The notes beneath the pieces were generated by a model. The model did not search any database and had not been told where the DNA came from. It worked only from the letters and a program-made list of their open reading frames with translations. The position numbers and the translations under genes are program-made. This document shows positions 49,011 to 57,042 of a stretch of 64,000 nucleotides of DNA, piece after piece. The stretch is taken from positions 2,542,001 to 2,606,000 of the forward strand of contig AP017968.1 of NCBI GenBank assembly GCA_002356455.1. Reading direction: 5' to 3'. The first letter of the stretch is position 1. Each line of letters opens with the position of its first letter. This DNA is from Fusobacterium varium (GTDB lineage Bacteria > Fusobacteriota > Fusobacteriia > Fusobacteriales > Fusobacteriaceae).

Positions 49011-50315
49011 CTAAAGATCTATTAATACATCATTTCTAACAAGGTCTTCAAAACTTTCTTTTTTTATTGATAAAGCACTTTTTCTATCCTTAACAAATAC
49101 TACTGCTGGTCTTGGAGCTTTATTGTAGTTATTAGACATTGAATAACCATAAGCTCCTGTTGTTGCTACCAATATTAAATCACCTGTTTCAGCATTTGCC
49201 AGTTTTCCATTTTTAATTATCAAATCCCCAGATTCACAACATTTTCCTGCTATTGTTACTACATCTTCTGCTGCTTCATTTGCTTTATTTGCTACTATGG
49301 CCTCATACTCAGCTTGATATAAAGCTGGTCTTATATTATCAGTCATTCCTCCATCTATAAATATATATTTCACTCCACCATAAGTAGTTTTCGTTCCTCC
49401 AACTGTATACAAAGTACTTCCTGCATTTGCTACGATACTTCTTCCAGGTTCAATAGAAACTTTTTCTAATTTCATTTTTTCAGCTTCCAAACTTCTTTCT
49501 AAATGTTCTATCATAGATTTCATAAATTGTTCTACATCTATTGCAGTATCTTTTTCTGTATAATATACTCCAAACCCACCACCAAGGTTTATTTCTGGAA
49601 TATATATTCCTAAAGCTTCTGATATTTTTTTAGTTTCTTTTACCATTGACTCTATTCCTTCATGAAAAGCTTTAGTATCAAATATTTGAGAACCTATATG
49701 ACAATGAAAACCTAAAAATTCCATATTTTCATCTTTAACTATTTTTTCTATTATTTCTGTTATCCTGTCATCAAATATTGATTCTCCAAATTTTGATGAA
49801 TGTTTAGAAGTTTTTATATATTCATGTGTATGTGCATCTATTCCTATATTTATTCTCATCATAACTTTAACTTTTTTATTTTTTTCTTTACATATTTTTG
49901 ATAATCTTCCGATTTCCTCTTCATTATCAATAACAATACTTCCTATTTCATAATCAAGACACATTTTCAATTCTTCATCAGTTTTATTATTTCCATGCAT
50001 ATGAACTTTTTTCATAGGAAGCCCACTTGTTTTTATAGTATATAATTCTCCCCCAGATACAGCATCTATATCTATATCATATTTTTCAACTAATTGACAT
50101 ATAGCTTTTGATAAAAATGCTTTTGATGCATATACAATAGATGTACCAAATTTACTGCTTTTAAAATTATTTTTATATTTAATTATATTCTCTTCTATAA
50201 GGGCTTGATCCATTATATATAGAGGTGTACCATATTTCTCTGCTAATTCAGTAACTTTTATTCCCCCTATTTCCAGTATTCCGTTTTCTATTTTCATAGT
50301 ACCAAATAATTTCAT
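49011..50315 (-). CDS. lysA: Diaminopimelate decarboxylase
   Basis: 434 residues, fold-III PLP enzyme. The PLP Lys lies in VYASKAF near residue 64. GGGFGVYY and the C-terminal GKCCESGD (catalytic Cys) and TTGAYGYSMSNNYN motifs are intact. It makes L-lysine from meso-diaminopimelate. It lies downstream of a lysine riboswitch in a run of tightly spaced genes, which confirms the logic of that regulator. AGGAGG precedes the ATG. Confidence 0.97.
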   Translation of the reverse strand: MKLFGTMKIENGILEIGGIKVTELAEKYGTPLYIMDQALIEENIIKYKNNFKSSKFGTSIVYASKAFLSKAICQLVEKYDIDIDAVSGGELYTIKTSGLPMKKVHMHGNNKTDEELKMCLDYEIGSIVIDNEEEIGRLSKICKEKNKKVKVMMRINIGIDAHTHEYIKTSKHSSKFGESIFDDRITEIIEKIVKDENMEFLGFHCHIGSQIFDTKAFHEGIESMVKETKKISEALGIYIPEINLGGGFGVYYTEKDTAIDVEQFMKSMIEHLERSLEAEKMKLEKVSIEPGRSIVANAGSTLYTVGGTKTTYGGVKYIFIDGGMTDNIRPALYQAEYEAIVANKANEAAEDVVTIAGKCCESGDLIIKNGKLANAETGDLILVATTGAYGYSMSNNYNKAPRPAVVFVKDRKSALSIKKESFEDLVRNDVLIDL

Positions 50316-50362
50316 TATTTTCCTCCTAATTTAGTTTTTCTAAGTTGTACTGTATTAATAAC

Positions 50363-50797
50363 CTAATAAAGTTTTTTCTTTTTTGAAAAGTATATCTGAC
50401 ATATTGTAGAACCTAAAAGTATTCCTACTGCTATAGCTCCAGCTACTATAAATGTCTGTATTCCTTTTTGGACTGTCATCTGCATATCATTTTTTATGAG
50501 TCCATACATAGTGTAATAAACACCACTACCTGGAACTAGTGGGATAAACCCTCCAATAAGAAATGTTATTGCGGGAGATTTTAATTTTCTAGCCATTATT
50601 TCTGAATATATTGTCATTGATAAAGAAGCTGCCAGGAATGCTATTGCTTCTGATAAATTTACTTTTAATGATATCAAGTAAAAAAACCATCCTATTCCTC
50701 CACTTATTCCAGCATAGAACAGCTTTTTTTTATTTAATCCAAAAAGTATTCCAAATCCCAGAGTTGCTGCTATTGCTGCAGCTATTTGAACAATCAT
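50363..50797 (-). CDS. ThrE-type exporter, small subunit (DUF3815/ThrE_2)
   Basis: About 144 residues with four or five membrane segments (PLVPGSGVYYTMYGLI is the family signature). It corresponds to the C-terminal half of the Corynebacterium ThrE threonine/serine exporter, which is split in Firmicutes. The start at ATG 50797 is preceded by GGAGGG; the ATG at 50809 lies within that site. The partner half is immediately upstream. Under a lysine riboswitch its substrate may not be threonine (inference). Confidence 0.85.
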   Translation of the reverse strand: MIVQIAAAIAATLGFGILFGLNKKKLFYAGISGGIGWFFYLISLKVNLSEAIAFLAASLSMTIYSEIMARKLKSPAITFLIGGFIPLVPGSGVYYTMYGLIKNDMQMTVQKGIQTFIVAGAIAVGILLGSTICQIYFSKKKKLY

Positions 50798-50812
50798 TCT
50801 TCCCTCCATAAA

Positions 50813-51586
50813 TCAAAGAAAAATAGAAAGTATCATTCCTGATCCTGAAGCTAACGCTATCCCTGTAGTTACAGCTTCTACCCCTCTTGATATTCCTGAA
50901 ACAAAATCTCCAGCTATAATATCTCTTATTGAATTAGTAAAAGATATACCTGGAACAAGAAGCATCAAAGCAGAGATTATAGAAATAGATATATCCTCTA
51001 TAAAATTAAATTTGAAAAATGTCAATGAAATTATAGCTGCTGTTACTCCACCAATAAAATTAACAAAAAAATTATTTAACTTCAAATCCTTTATAAGCTC
51101 ATCTGTACATGCAAGGATGAAGGTAGAGATAAGAGCTACAATACTGTCTCTTATCCCTCCTTTAAAAAGTATAGCAAATGCACTTCCAACTAATACATTT
51201 CCTAGTATTTTTTTTCTAAAACTCATTTTATTTTCAGCTTCTATTTCCATTATTTTTTCTTTAACTTCTGATATCTTATATTCATCAAGATTTCGGGCTA
51301 TATGATTCAATCTGTCTACCTTGTCTAAATTCAAGGTTCTTAAATCTATCCTATCTACTTTTGAATATCTTTTTCCATCAAAAGAGTCTATTGAAGTAAT
51401 TATAGTATTTAAAGTAGCAAAACTATTTGCTTTTATTCCATAGTGCTCACATGTTCTTCTTATAGTTTCTTCTGTTCTATAAGTTTCACCACCATTTTGC
51501 AGTATTAATCTCCCCATATAACATGCTACAAAAAGGACACTATTTTCTTCTATCTTTTCTTTTGAAATACTATTTTTATTATTCAT
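50813..51586 (-). CDS. ThrE-type exporter, large subunit (DUF1212/ThrE_1)
   Basis: 257 residues. The soluble N-terminal half (about residues 1-115: GGETYRTEETIRRTCEHYG signature) is followed by five membrane segments with LVPGISFTNSIRDIIAGD. The N-terminal domain is hydrolase-like in ThrE and may face the cytosol. It is paired with the small subunit 3 bp downstream, and starts 3 bp after the S66 peptidase gene. Confidence 0.87.
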   Translation of the reverse strand: MNNKNSISKEKIEENSVLFVACYMGRLILQNGGETYRTEETIRRTCEHYGIKANSFATLNTIITSIDSFDGKRYSKVDRIDLRTLNLDKVDRLNHIARNLDEYKISEVKEKIMEIEAENKMSFRKKILGNVLVGSAFAILFKGGIRDSIVALISTFILACTDELIKDLKLNNFFVNFIGGVTAAIISLTFFKFNFIEDISISIISALMLLVPGISFTNSIRDIIAGDFVSGISRGVEAVTTGIALASGSGMILSIFL

Positions 51587-51589
51587 AGA

Positions 51590-52510
51590 TTATCTTACAA
51601 CCTTTTCTAATATTTTTATTTCTTTTACTGATGTATTTATTTTTACTTTTGCTCCTAAAGGAAGAGTTATCATAGGTTCGCTATGCCCAGATTCAAAATC
51701 ATAAACTACAGGTATTTTTAAGTTTGAAAGGTAGTCTTTAAACACTTCCATCAAAGACATATCATTTTCAGAATCTGCTGGACAATTTCTAAAATCTCCA
51801 AGTATGATTCCATTAATTTTTTCAAAGACTTTGAATTTTTTTAATTGATTCAGCATTCTGTCTATTTTATATGTTTTTTCTCCTATTTCCTCTAAGAAAA
51901 GTATTTTTCCAGTATAATCAACATCATAGTCTGTTCCAAGACTTGCTATCAAAGTAGCTAGATTTCCACCTATTATTTCTCCTTCTCCTATTCCTTCACA
52001 AAGCACTCCTAATTCTTTTGAGAAATTTTTTAATACCAATTCATCATTCTCATTCATAAGTACTTCTTCAAAACTTTTATAAGTATCTTCATTATATTCA
52101 CCAGAAAAATTACTTACAGCCATAGGTCCATGAAATGTTATAAGTCCTGTTTTTTGGAAAATTGCCATATGCAGAGTTGTTATGTCACTGTATCCTATAA
52201 AAATTTTAGGATTTTTTTTGATGATGGAATAATCTACCATTTCTATTAGTCTATTGCATCCATATCCACCCCTCATACAAATTATTCCATCTATATTGGG
52301 ATCAGCAAAAAAATCATTTATATCTTTTACTCTTATTTCTTCTGGACCAGCATATGAATACCATCTGCTTTTAGTACTTTCTCCAAGAATAACTTTAAAT
52401 CCCATTTTTTCAAGATTATTTTTTGCACTTTCTACTTTATCAATAGAAGTAAAGCTTGCTGGTGCAATAATACCCAAGGTATCACCTTTTTTAAGTTTAT
52501 TTCCTAACAC
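51590..52510 (-). CDS. S66 family LD-carboxypeptidase
   Basis: 306 residues with the LdcA-like fold: GDTLGIIAPAS at the N-terminus, the RGGYGCNRLI loop around the nucleophile, IGYSDITTLH, FHGPMAV, the catalytic Glu in LEEIGEKTYKIDRML, and His in GHSEPM. The enzyme removes the terminal D-Ala from murein tetrapeptides after the diaminoacid in peptidoglycan recycling. The residue after GGYG, Ser in most relatives I know, is Cys here. Sitting in a lysine-regulated operon, it may help recover diaminopimelate (inference). Confidence 0.88.
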   Translation of the reverse strand: MLGNKLKKGDTLGIIAPASFTSIDKVESAKNNLEKMGFKVILGESTKSRWYSYAGPEEIRVKDINDFFADPNIDGIICMRGGYGCNRLIEMVDYSIIKKNPKIFIGYSDITTLHMAIFQKTGLITFHGPMAVSNFSGEYNEDTYKSFEEVLMNENDELVLKNFSKELGVLCEGIGEGEIIGGNLATLIASLGTDYDVDYTGKILFLEEIGEKTYKIDRMLNQLKKFKVFEKINGIILGDFRNCPADSENDMSLMEVFKDYLSNLKIPVVYDFESGHSEPMITLPLGAKVKINTSVKEIKILEKVVR

Positions 52511-52528
52511 ACTACCACCTCAAAATTT

Positions 52529-53068
52529 TTATCTAAACATTATATTACAAATCCATACTGCTGTTAGCAGTCCTGCTAAATCTGCTAAAAGTCCTGCTGC
52601 TACTGCATGTCTTGTCTTTCTTATACTTACTGCTCCAAAATACACTGCCAGTACATAGAATGTTGTTTCTGTTGATCCCATCATTGTTGAAGCTATTCTT
52701 CCTATTAATGAATCTGGTCCATATGTCAGCATAAGGTCATTCATTATTCCTGTTGCTCCTCCTCCTGACAATGGTCTCATTATTGCCATTGGCAATACTT
52801 CTCCCGGCATTCCTATCATTGAAAATATTGGATCCAATACTTTCATCATTATATCTATACATCCTGAGCTTCTGAATATTCCTATTGCTACCAGCATTGC
52901 CACTAGAAATGGTATTATTCTTATTGCTGTTGTAAATCCTTCCTTTGCTCCCTCACAAAATACTTCATATACTCTTACCTTCTTTACAAAGAACGCATAT
53001 CCTACTATTATAAATATTATCATTGGTATTGCATAAAGCGATATTTGATTCATTATCATTACAAACAT
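52529..53068 (-). CDS. SpmB-like nucleoside-recognition (Gate) domain membrane protein
   Basis: 179 residues with about four or five membrane segments and the Gate-domain regions FLVAMLVAIGIFRSSGCID and AIMRPLSGGGATGIMND, followed by GSTETTFYVLAVYFGA. Named spore maturation protein B in Bacillus, but Fusobacteria do not sporulate. It pairs with the SpmA-like gene 30 bp upstream and is placed directly behind the lysine riboswitch, so a transport role linked to lysine or diaminopimelate is more likely (inference). Confidence 0.85.
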   Translation of the reverse strand: MFVMIMNQISLYAIPMIIFIIVGYAFFVKKVRVYEVFCEGAKEGFTTAIRIIPFLVAMLVAIGIFRSSGCIDIMMKVLDPIFSMIGMPGEVLPMAIMRPLSGGGATGIMNDLMLTYGPDSLIGRIASTMMGSTETTFYVLAVYFGAVSIRKTRHAVAAGLLADLAGLLTAVWICNIMFR

Positions 53069-53098
53069 TTTCTATTCCTCCCTCATCTGTTTTATTTC

Positions 53099-53695
53099 TT
53101 AAATTTCTTCTCTTTTAAATGATGGTAACTTTTGCAGAATTTTACAAGCTATTATTCCAACAGTTGTCGAAACTATTGTCGCAACTATTGTTGGAGCTAT
53201 AACCTCTGCTGCATTTGCTGAACCTGCTGCTGTTCTGTATGCTATTACACTTGAAGATATAAGAGTTACAGATGAAGTATTTATTGCTAAAAACATTACC
53301 ATTGCATTTGATGCCTCATCCTTATTTGTATTCAGTTCCTGTAATTCCTGCATAGCTTTTATTCCAAGAGGTGTCGCTGCATTTCCAAGTCCAAAAAAGT
53401 TTGCTGCCATATTGGCAACCATACTTCCCATTGCTGGATGATCTGCTGGCACTTCTGGAAATAATCTTATCATAAGAGGCTTCATTGCTTTTCCCATAGC
53501 CTTTACCAATCCTGCCTCTTCAGCTATCTTCATAAGTCCAAGCCACAATGCCATTACCCCTACCAGTCCTATTGATATCTCCACTGCTGTTCCTGCTGAA
53601 GATATTGCTGAGTCTGTCACTGCCTGAATCTTTCCAGTAAATATAGATACTACCACTCCAATAATTATCATTCCACACCAAATTGCATTAATCAT
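53099..53695 (-). CDS. SpmA-like nucleoside-recognition (Gate) domain membrane protein
   Basis: 198 residues with four or five membrane segments and the family stretch MVANMAANFFGLGNAATPLGIKA. It is the first gene after the lysine riboswitch leader; its ATG is preceded by GGAGG. SpmA and SpmB are always paired and probably make one complex. The sporulation name cannot describe the function here. Confidence 0.87.
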   Translation of the reverse strand: MINAIWCGMIIIGVVVSIFTGKIQAVTDSAISSAGTAVEISIGLVGVMALWLGLMKIAEEAGLVKAMGKAMKPLMIRLFPEVPADHPAMGSMVANMAANFFGLGNAATPLGIKAMQELQELNTNKDEASNAMVMFLAINTSSVTLISSSVIAYRTAAGSANAAEVIAPTIVATIVSTTVGIIACKILQKLPSFKREEI

Positions 53696-53942
53696 AATCT
53701 TTCCTTCCTCCTATTTTAAAATATTTTTGTATTTTCAATAAAATATTTTATACTTCTTTATATACTCCACATTAAAATAAAAAACAAATATCTGTTTTCT
53801 ATATCTCCAATATCATTCTTATATATCTTCTAAAAAAAATTTACACTATATATATATACAAGATACTATTATTTATGTGAAAAATCTATATAAACAAAAT
53901 AAAATATATTTATTTATATAATTTATGATTTCTTTCTTAAAA

Positions 53943-53975
53943 TAAAAAAATCACAGTTTAATGCTAAACTGTGAT
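53943..53975 (-). terminator. Riboswitch-controlled intrinsic terminator
   Basis: A perfect 11-bp stem (53950-53960 with 53965-53975, ATCACAGTTTA arm on the minus strand) with a 4-base loop and a seven-T run. It stands about 60 bp after the lysine aptamer and 250 bp before spmA. The CACAG of its first arm can pair with CTGTG at the 3' edge of aptamer helix P1, giving a plausible antiterminator. Confidence 0.85.
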
Positions 53976-53990
53976 AAATACAATCATAAA

Positions 53991-54018
53991 AATGATATTA
54001 TTTATAAATAATATCATT
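53991..54018 (-). other. Perfect 28-bp palindrome in the riboswitch expression platform
   Basis: 14-bp arms (AATGATATTATTTA and its complement) with no loop, placed between aptamer and terminator. Only a weak T stretch follows, so it is probably a spacer hairpin or part of the switching structure rather than a terminator. Confidence 0.55.
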
Positions 54019-54034
54019 TGAATTCTCTTTCCCA

Positions 54035-54204
54035 CAGATAGCACTCCATTGATAATCAATGACAGTAATGTAGATTTTATCTACCTTACCAACAAAAGAA
54101 AGTGGCTAACTCTTCTTTCATTTCGGCAAAATTCCCTTTCTAACTATTTTAAAACGCCTGCCAGACTAGTATAGTTATACTTTTGTTTTCTGCTCCTCTA
54201 TCTA
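54035..54204 (-). promoter_or_regulatory. Lysine riboswitch (L-box) aptamer
   Basis: Read on the minus strand, the conserved L-box elements appear in the right order. They are AGATAGAGG(A)GC at the 5' side (helix P1 with CTATCT at the 3' side), AGTATA, GGGAATTTTGCCGAAA, TTTGTTGG, ACTGTCATTGATTATC and GGAGTGCTATCT. These form the lysine-binding five-way junction. In this family lysine binding favours the downstream terminator and switches the operon off. Genes in line are spmA, spmB, S66, ThrE halves and lysA, so the call fits the genes it controls. Confidence 0.94.
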
Positions 54205-54223
54205 AATCAATATTATAGGATTG

Positions 54224-54253
54224 AGTATACTCTATCATATAAACTTTGTACAA
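54224..54253 (-). promoter_or_regulatory. Promoter of the lysine riboswitch operon
   Basis: Minus-strand TTGTAC (54248-54253) and TATACT (54224-54229) with an 18-bp spacer, placing the transcript start about 15 bp before the aptamer. Confidence 0.7.
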
Positions 54254-54276
54254 TATATTTTATATATATAAAACAA

Positions 54277-54320
54277 AAAAAAATAAAAATAGAGTAATAT
54301 ATTAATCTCTATTACTCTAT
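54277..54320 (-). terminator. Rho-independent terminator of the MurI-like gene
   Basis: A perfect 11-bp stem (54289-54299 with 54310-54320) followed by a long T run on the minus strand, 26 bp after the stop and just before the lysine promoter. Confidence 0.88.
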
Positions 54321-54346
54321 CTCTAAATAAAAATTTATAATTTTTA

Positions 54347-55138
54347 TCAATATAGTGAAAACATATTTGTTATTTCCTCTTTTTCAAAAAGTTGCTCTGC
54401 CACATCCTTAAAAACTTCTTTATCTCCATTGATATAAAATTCTATTCTCCCTTTTTTATATCCTTCTCTCAATAAATCTTCCTGTCCTAATACTCTAAAT
54501 AATTCTATGGCACTCTCAACTGAAGAATCTACTATTTTTTTACTGAAAAATTTTCTTATATCACTAAGAATAAAAGGGTAATGTGTTCCTCCTAAAATTA
54601 AAGTATCTGCTGTACTTGGTATTTGACATAGATAGCCTTCCAATATTTCCATTCTATCAGGATAATTTTCCCATCCTTTTTCCAACATTGTGCATAAAGC
54701 TTTACATGAAATTTGATATACAGTTATATCAGAATCTATTTTTTTTATACTTTCTTCATACACATTAGACTTTATAGTAAAAGCTGAACCCATAACTGCT
54801 ATTTTCTTTTGTTTGCTTTCTAGTATAGCTGACTTTACTCCTCCTTCTATCATTCCAATTATTGGAATATTATATTGAGATTTAAGAAAATCCAAAGAGG
54901 CAGCTGAAAAAATACTGCAGCCAATAACCACAGCCTTACAGTTATTTCTAATAAGAAAGTCCATTATTTTTGCACTTAAATTTTGTATATCTTCTTTACT
55001 TTTTTCACTATATGGATTATTTTTCCAATCACCATAATAAATTATATTTTCTCTTGGAAGTAACTCTCTTATTTTTTTTAAAATAGTTAACCCACCTATT
55101 CCAGAATCAAAAATTCCTATAGACGACTCTTTATTCAT
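54347..55138 (-). CDS. Glutamate racemase family protein (MurI-like) lacking the second catalytic Cys
   Basis: 263 residues with the MurI fold: GIFDSGIGGLTILKKI at the N-terminus (acid-base Asp/Ser), YYGDWKNNPYSEKS and the two half-site motifs. MurI makes D-glutamate for murein using two cysteines as opposing acid-base groups. Here the first motif reads GCSIFSAAS (usually CNTAS) and the second reads GGTHYP (usually GCTHYP), so the second Cys is Gly. The codon is GGA with clean flanking frame. Racemase activity of the standard kind is therefore doubtful. It has its own terminator. Confidence 0.85.
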   Translation of the reverse strand: MNKESSIGIFDSGIGGLTILKKIRELLPRENIIYYGDWKNNPYSEKSKEDIQNLSAKIMDFLIRNNCKAVVIGCSIFSAASLDFLKSQYNIPIIGMIEGGVKSAILESKQKKIAVMGSAFTIKSNVYEESIKKIDSDITVYQISCKALCTMLEKGWENYPDRMEILEGYLCQIPSTADTLILGGTHYPFILSDIRKFFSKKIVDSSVESAIELFRVLGQEDLLREGYKKGRIEFYINGDKEVFKDVAEQLFEKEEITNMFSLY

Positions 55139-55240
55139 AATTTATGCACCTCTTTCCCAAAACACTATATTAAATTATACCTTTTTATTTATTTTATGAC
55201 AACTATAAATTTATTTTTTATTTGTTTTTCAAAATATTTG

Positions 55241-55268
55241 TTGACAGAATAATTATATATGTTATAAT
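55241..55268 (+). promoter_or_regulatory. Near-consensus plus-strand promoter with no gene downstream
   Basis: TTGACA (55241-55246) and TATAAT (55263-55268) with a 16-bp spacer. No open reading frame follows; a hairpin lies about 50 bp later. Confidence 0.65.
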
Positions 55269-55274
55269 AATATT

Positions 55275-55350
55275 GTCATAGGACATTTCCTTAAATTACA
55301 TTTTAATTTCTACGAACAAAAGCTCTCACTCTCAAGGGAGCTTTTGTTGT
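55275..55350 (+). ncRNA. Candidate small RNA
   Basis: Predicted transcript of roughly 75 nt from the strong promoter at 55241, with a small TGTC/GACA hairpin and ending in an 11-bp perfect stem (55315-55325 with 55338-55348, AACAAAAGCTC arm). The T tract after it is weak. I do not recognise a known RNA family. It ends where phage-type sequence begins. Confidence 0.35.
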
Positions 55351-55375
55351 ATGTTTGAGAAGATTGATAAAAAAA

Positions 55376-55399
55376 GTGTGTATCACGGGTGTATCACCC
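55376..55399 (+). repeat. Short tandem repeat GTGTATCAC near the prophage end
   Basis: GTGTATCAC occurs at 55378-55386 and again at 55389-55397, the second within a GGGTG/CACCC dyad. It lies between host murI and the first phage-like gene and may belong to an attachment region; the other end of the element is outside the window. Confidence 0.3.
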
Positions 55400-55515
55400 A
55401 AATACTTATTATTTAAAGTTATCTTTTTTACAATACCAATAAATTGGTATTTTTATAAAAACAAATAAAATACTTTTGAAAATAAAATTATTTTGGTAGG
55501 CTAAGTAATAATACT

Positions 55516-55549
55516 AAAAAAAATACCAGAAAGAAATTAATCTTCCTGG
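55516..55549 (-). terminator. Terminator after the 68-residue phage-end gene
   Basis: Minus-strand stem of 9 bp (55526-55534 with 55541-55549, one wobble pair) and an eight-T run, 9 bp after the stop codon. Confidence 0.8.
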
Positions 55550-55557
55550 CTCTTAAT

Positions 55558-55764
55558 TTAAAAATTAAAGCTTTTTAGAGTTTCTCTTATTTCTGATTTT
55601 TTAAGACGTAAAAGAATAATTTTTTCTCCAAAACTATTAGATACCTTAACTCCGCCATTAACCAATTCTCCTACTGTAATTTTGTCAAAGCCTTCTGCAT
55701 CAATTACATCTTTTATAAACATTTTTAATTCTCCATTTGATCCACATACTCCATCTAATGGCAT
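55558..55764 (-). CDS. Small conserved-type phage-end protein of unknown function
   Basis: 68 residues, soluble, no recognised domain. It has a normal ribosome-binding site (AGGAGG before ATG 55764) and its own terminator, which supports a real gene. It is the outermost gene of the phage-like block. The gap to 56026 holds no gene that I can see. Confidence 0.6.
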   Translation of the reverse strand: MPLDGVCGSNGELKMFIKDVIDAEGFDKITVGELVNGGVKVSNSFGEKIILLRLKKSEIRETLKSFNF

Positions 55765-56025
55765 AATTCATTACCTCCTAAAATCTTATTTTTTTACCTC
55801 TAGAAATAACTCGTCATAACACCAAATTTAAAACATACTGTAAGGCGAAAAGCAAAATGATAAAAATATAAAAGCAATCTGATAAATGAATGTAATTGCA
55901 ATTTGATAAAAATAAAAAAGTCTCCACAATATTTTTATAGAGATATTTATACTAAGTAGTGATACTTAAAAATAAAAAAACTTATGCTTTTAATAAATTT
56001 TTATTTATTTCTCAACTATCTTTAT

Positions 56026-56904
56026 TTATATTTTTATTTGTATATCTATATTTTCTTTTGAGCTAACTATATGTAATGTATTACCAGTATATAATTTATC
56101 ATCAGATGAAATTCTTTCAAGTTTAAACTTTAGTTCTTTATCTTTTAGAGAAAGTCTCCTTTCTTTGGAAAGATTATTTATTAAAATTTCATCAAATTTT
56201 TTTTCTATATCTTCAAATATCATTAAAACTCTATCATGTTCTTTAATATCTTCAATTCTACATCCAGATGTTGTTATAGCTTTTCCTGGAGGTAAATAAG
56301 TTTCTTCTCCTATCTTAATTGGGACATTTATATTACTTCTTCGTAAAGTTTCAATATCAATTTCTGTTCTTCCATCAGCTTCTGAAGCTCCAAAAAACTT
56401 AAACTTTTCAGTAATTTCTTTCCAATTATTATGAATAATATGAAACCATTTATCCCTAACCCACTCTCCATGTGGATAAACTCCCAATACATAAGCAATA
56501 TCTTCATAAAAAAACACATACAATAAATCTCCTGTACGCTTAATATACTGTTTTTTTAAGTCAAATTCTGCTCCTAAATGAAAATGATAAATATTAAATA
56601 AATTAAGCATTTGATCATATTTATCTGCAATAATTGCTTCTCGACTTAAAAAGTTTCTCATATCCTTTCCTTCTAAAAGAAAATTTTTTATATTCTCTAT
56701 TTGTTCTTTATATTTATAAAAAGTAAATATTTGAGGAGAATTATATACTTTGACTACTTTATTATTTAATTTTATTAATTTTCTATTTACATTTATATAT
56801 TGTAAAATAATATTCTTTTTTTTATCAAATATTACATTCATTTCCTTCATTCTATTAATTAATATTTCTTCAAAATCACTTTTTAAATTCAAAATTACTT
56901 TCAT
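56026..56904 (-). CDS. Uncharacterised protein in the prophage end region
   Basis: 292 residues, no signal peptide or membrane segment, charged and aromatic-rich. Features: ILQYINVNRKLIKL near residue 49, a YPHGEWVRDKWFHIIHNNW region near residue 144, and a GASEADGRTEIDIETLRR segment near residue 182. No family is recognised. An AAGGGGG site precedes ATG 56904. It is transcribed divergently from the membrane protein gene at 57043. It lies beyond the lysis genes, where phages carry accessory (moron or defence) genes. Confidence 0.6.
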   Translation of the reverse strand: MKVILNLKSDFEEILINRMKEMNVIFDKKKNIILQYINVNRKLIKLNNKVVKVYNSPQIFTFYKYKEQIENIKNFLLEGKDMRNFLSREAIIADKYDQMLNLFNIYHFHLGAEFDLKKQYIKRTGDLLYVFFYEDIAYVLGVYPHGEWVRDKWFHIIHNNWKEITEKFKFFGASEADGRTEIDIETLRRSNINVPIKIGEETYLPPGKAITTSGCRIEDIKEHDRVLMIFEDIEKKFDEILINNLSKERRLSLKDKELKFKLERISSDDKLYTGNTLHIVSSKENIDIQIKI

Positions 56905-57042
56905 ATTTTCCCCCTTAATATTATCTATACTTAATTTTTATATTTGTTTAACTTTTAATAATATTATCTTTATATTATAGCATTTTTTGTTAAAATAGTT
57001 TATTATATAATCAATTATATAAAACTTAATGGGGTGATATTT

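Noticed and set aside
52529-53695. Sporulation function for SpmA/SpmB
   Set aside because: Outer-membrane genes and overall setting indicate a Fusobacterium, which does not sporulate; the lysine riboswitch suggests another role.
53991-54018. Palindrome as the main riboswitch terminator
   Set aside because: Only a weak T stretch follows; the hairpin at 53950-53975 has a much better T run.
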